In this document: positions 12,460-13,474 of the stretch, piece after piece | How the letters are laid out: the number at the start of each line of letters is the position of its first letter | How positions within the stretch are numbered: position 1 is the first letter of the stretch | Origin: CAMDMI01 sp044379485 | Lineage (GTDB): Bacteria > Bacteroidota > Bacteroidia > Cytophagales > Flexibacteraceae | Assembly (NCBI GenBank): GCA_044379485.1 | Contig: JBIPOE010000094.1 | Span: 1 to 13,474 of the forward strand | Direction: 5' to 3' | DNA: 13,474 bases | Translations under genes and position numbers: made by a program | Notes under the pieces: model-generated | Seen by the model: the letters and a program-made list of their open reading frames with translations, nothing else | Database searches by the model: none | What the model was told of the DNA's origin: nothing

Positions 12460-13474
12460 ATGGCCAAACTTGTTTATGCAAATTACCTAAAGCGGTTTTT
12501 TATTCATAGTTTTTCTCAAAATGTGGATTTGCCAAATGCAGATGCCTATGTGGTTATTCCTTGTTTTGCAGAAGAGGCTCTATTTCAAACACTTACCAGT
12601 TTAGAGGCCAATCTGGAGACAAAAAAGGAATTTTGTGTACTTGTAGTGGTAAACTCTAAATTGACTGATGATGAAAGTAATAAAGCATTAAGCAGATCAA
12701 ACGTTGAAACTTGTGAGAAATTCAGTCAACTAAACCTTCATTTTAGTTTTGCATGGATAGATGCCAGAGATTTGGAAGATAAAAATTCTGGTGTTGGATT
12801 GGCAAGAAAAATAGGGATGGATGCTGTGATAATCAATAGTTTAGAAACTGGAAACAATCCGGCCTTAATTTGTCTGGATGCTGATTGTGAAGTATCAAAT
12901 AACTTTTTTAGAAGAATCGAAGAGGAGTTTATTTTATCTGATGCAGAGGTAGCGGTTCTGGAATTTGTGCATAAAATCCCTATTGATCTCGATAAGGATT
13001 TGGGCAAAGGCATTGAGCAATATGAATTATTTCTTGAATACTATCGTCTGGGTTTGAAATTGGCTGACTTCCCGTTTTCTTATCATACAGTTGGCTCGTC
13101 AATGGCTTGTAAAGCAGTGGCTTATGCAAGTCAAGGTGGTATGAACCAAAGGAAAGCAGGAGAGGATTTTTATTTTTTGCACAAATTGTTTCCTCATTAC
13201 AAGACGATTGAAATTGCTGGACCGCTGGTTTTTCCTTCTCCCAGAGTTTCCAAAAGAGTACCTTTTGGTACTGGTAGGTTTCAGGAAAAATGGATAGAAG
13301 CTGGTGATGAAGTTTTTAATTCCTATAATCCCAATGTTTTTTTTGTTCTAAGAGATTTTATAAAAGTGTGTATCCAATGTTTGGAAGTTGATCCAGTAGA
13401 TTTTAAAAACGCATTTGGCGTGTTTTGTGCTACTTATCCAAATGGCGAAGAGTTTTTATCACAGTTTGAAGTGT
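12460..13474 (+). CDS. GT2-type glycosyltransferase, 3' end outside the window
   Basis: The frame from ATG at 12460 is open to the window edge (338 codons). It shows the hallmarks of a GT-A fold family 2 glycosyltransferase: YVVIPCFAEEALFQTLTSL (30-48) as the nucleotide-binding start, GVGLARKIGMD (111-121), the DxD metal site LDAD (D140, D142), and the acceptor-side motif GSSMACKAVAYASQGGM (212-228) followed by AGEDFYFLHKL (233-243), where E235/D236 is the likely catalytic base. No membrane segment is seen in the visible part. Substrates cannot be told. It is divergent from yicC. A minus-strand open frame across 12738-13013 is a shadow. Confidence 0.8.
   Translation, partial: MAKLVYANYLKRFFIHSFSQNVDLPNADAYVVIPCFAEEALFQTLTSLEANLETKKEFCVLVVVNSKLTDDESNKALSRSNVETCEKFSQLNLHFSFAWIDARDLEDKNSGVGLARKIGMDAVIINSLETGNNPALICLDADCEVSNNFFRRIEEEFILSDAEVAVLEFVHKIPIDLDKDLGKGIEQYELFLEYYRLGLKLADFPFSYHTVGSSMACKAVAYASQGGMNQRKAGEDFYFLHKLFPHYKTIEIAGPLVFPSPRVSKRVPFGTGRFQEKWIEAGDEVFNSYNPNVFFVLRDFIKVCIQCLEVDPVDFKNAFGVFCATYPNGEEFLSQFEV

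Overview
This window looks like chromosomal DNA of a low-G+C member of the Bacteroidota, probably a Cytophagia- or Saprospiria-like lineage. That placement is inferred from several signals. Genes are preceded by TAnnTTTG -7 boxes (some with a TTG about 19-23 bp upstream) and lack Shine-Dalgarno sites. There is a fragment of a type IX secretion C-terminal sorting domain, a SerB-SerA fusion of the kind found in Bacteroidota, and an AAA/DUF4143 ATPase. No marker gene allows a species call.

Positions 1-4010 are an accessory patchwork. Two near-identical tandem repeat units (92-405) consist of a chain of small hairpins. A third unit (3704-3857) and a partial one (2328-2407) lie in the same orientation. 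Between and beside them are gene remnants (1-122, 413-595, 2036-2224, 3861-4007) and two intact accessory genes: an AAA+ ATPase with a DUF4143 nuclease-like domain (697-2031) and a class II Fic AMP-transferase-type protein (2504-3592). The fic gene has a palindrome over its probable transcription start.

Positions 4036-8573 are mostly housekeeping genes: an isolated LutA/YkgE-type Fe-S protein (minus strand), an Lrp/AsnC regulator, the ribosome-maturation GTPase rsgA, and an M42 metallopeptidase. The most unusual element lies between the LutA-type gene and lrp. It is a 149-nt RNA gene on the minus strand (4927-5075) that folds as a complete tRNA cloverleaf with a leucine-tRNA-like D arm, a GTC 'anticodon' and an 80-nt variable region. 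It has its own promoter, a 5' leader hairpin and a strong intrinsic terminator. A 720-bp gap (6779-7502) holds a small minus-strand ORF and nested inverted repeats.

Positions 8613-12171 are all on the minus strand. They carry a 631-residue fusion of phosphoserine phosphatase, phosphoglycerate dehydrogenase and an ACT domain (the first and last steps of serine synthesis), a ParE/RelE-type toxin with an antitoxin gene that overlaps it by 4 bp, and the YicC-family endoribonuclease gene immediately upstream. A divergent GT2-type glycosyltransferase begins at 12460 and runs off the end of the window.
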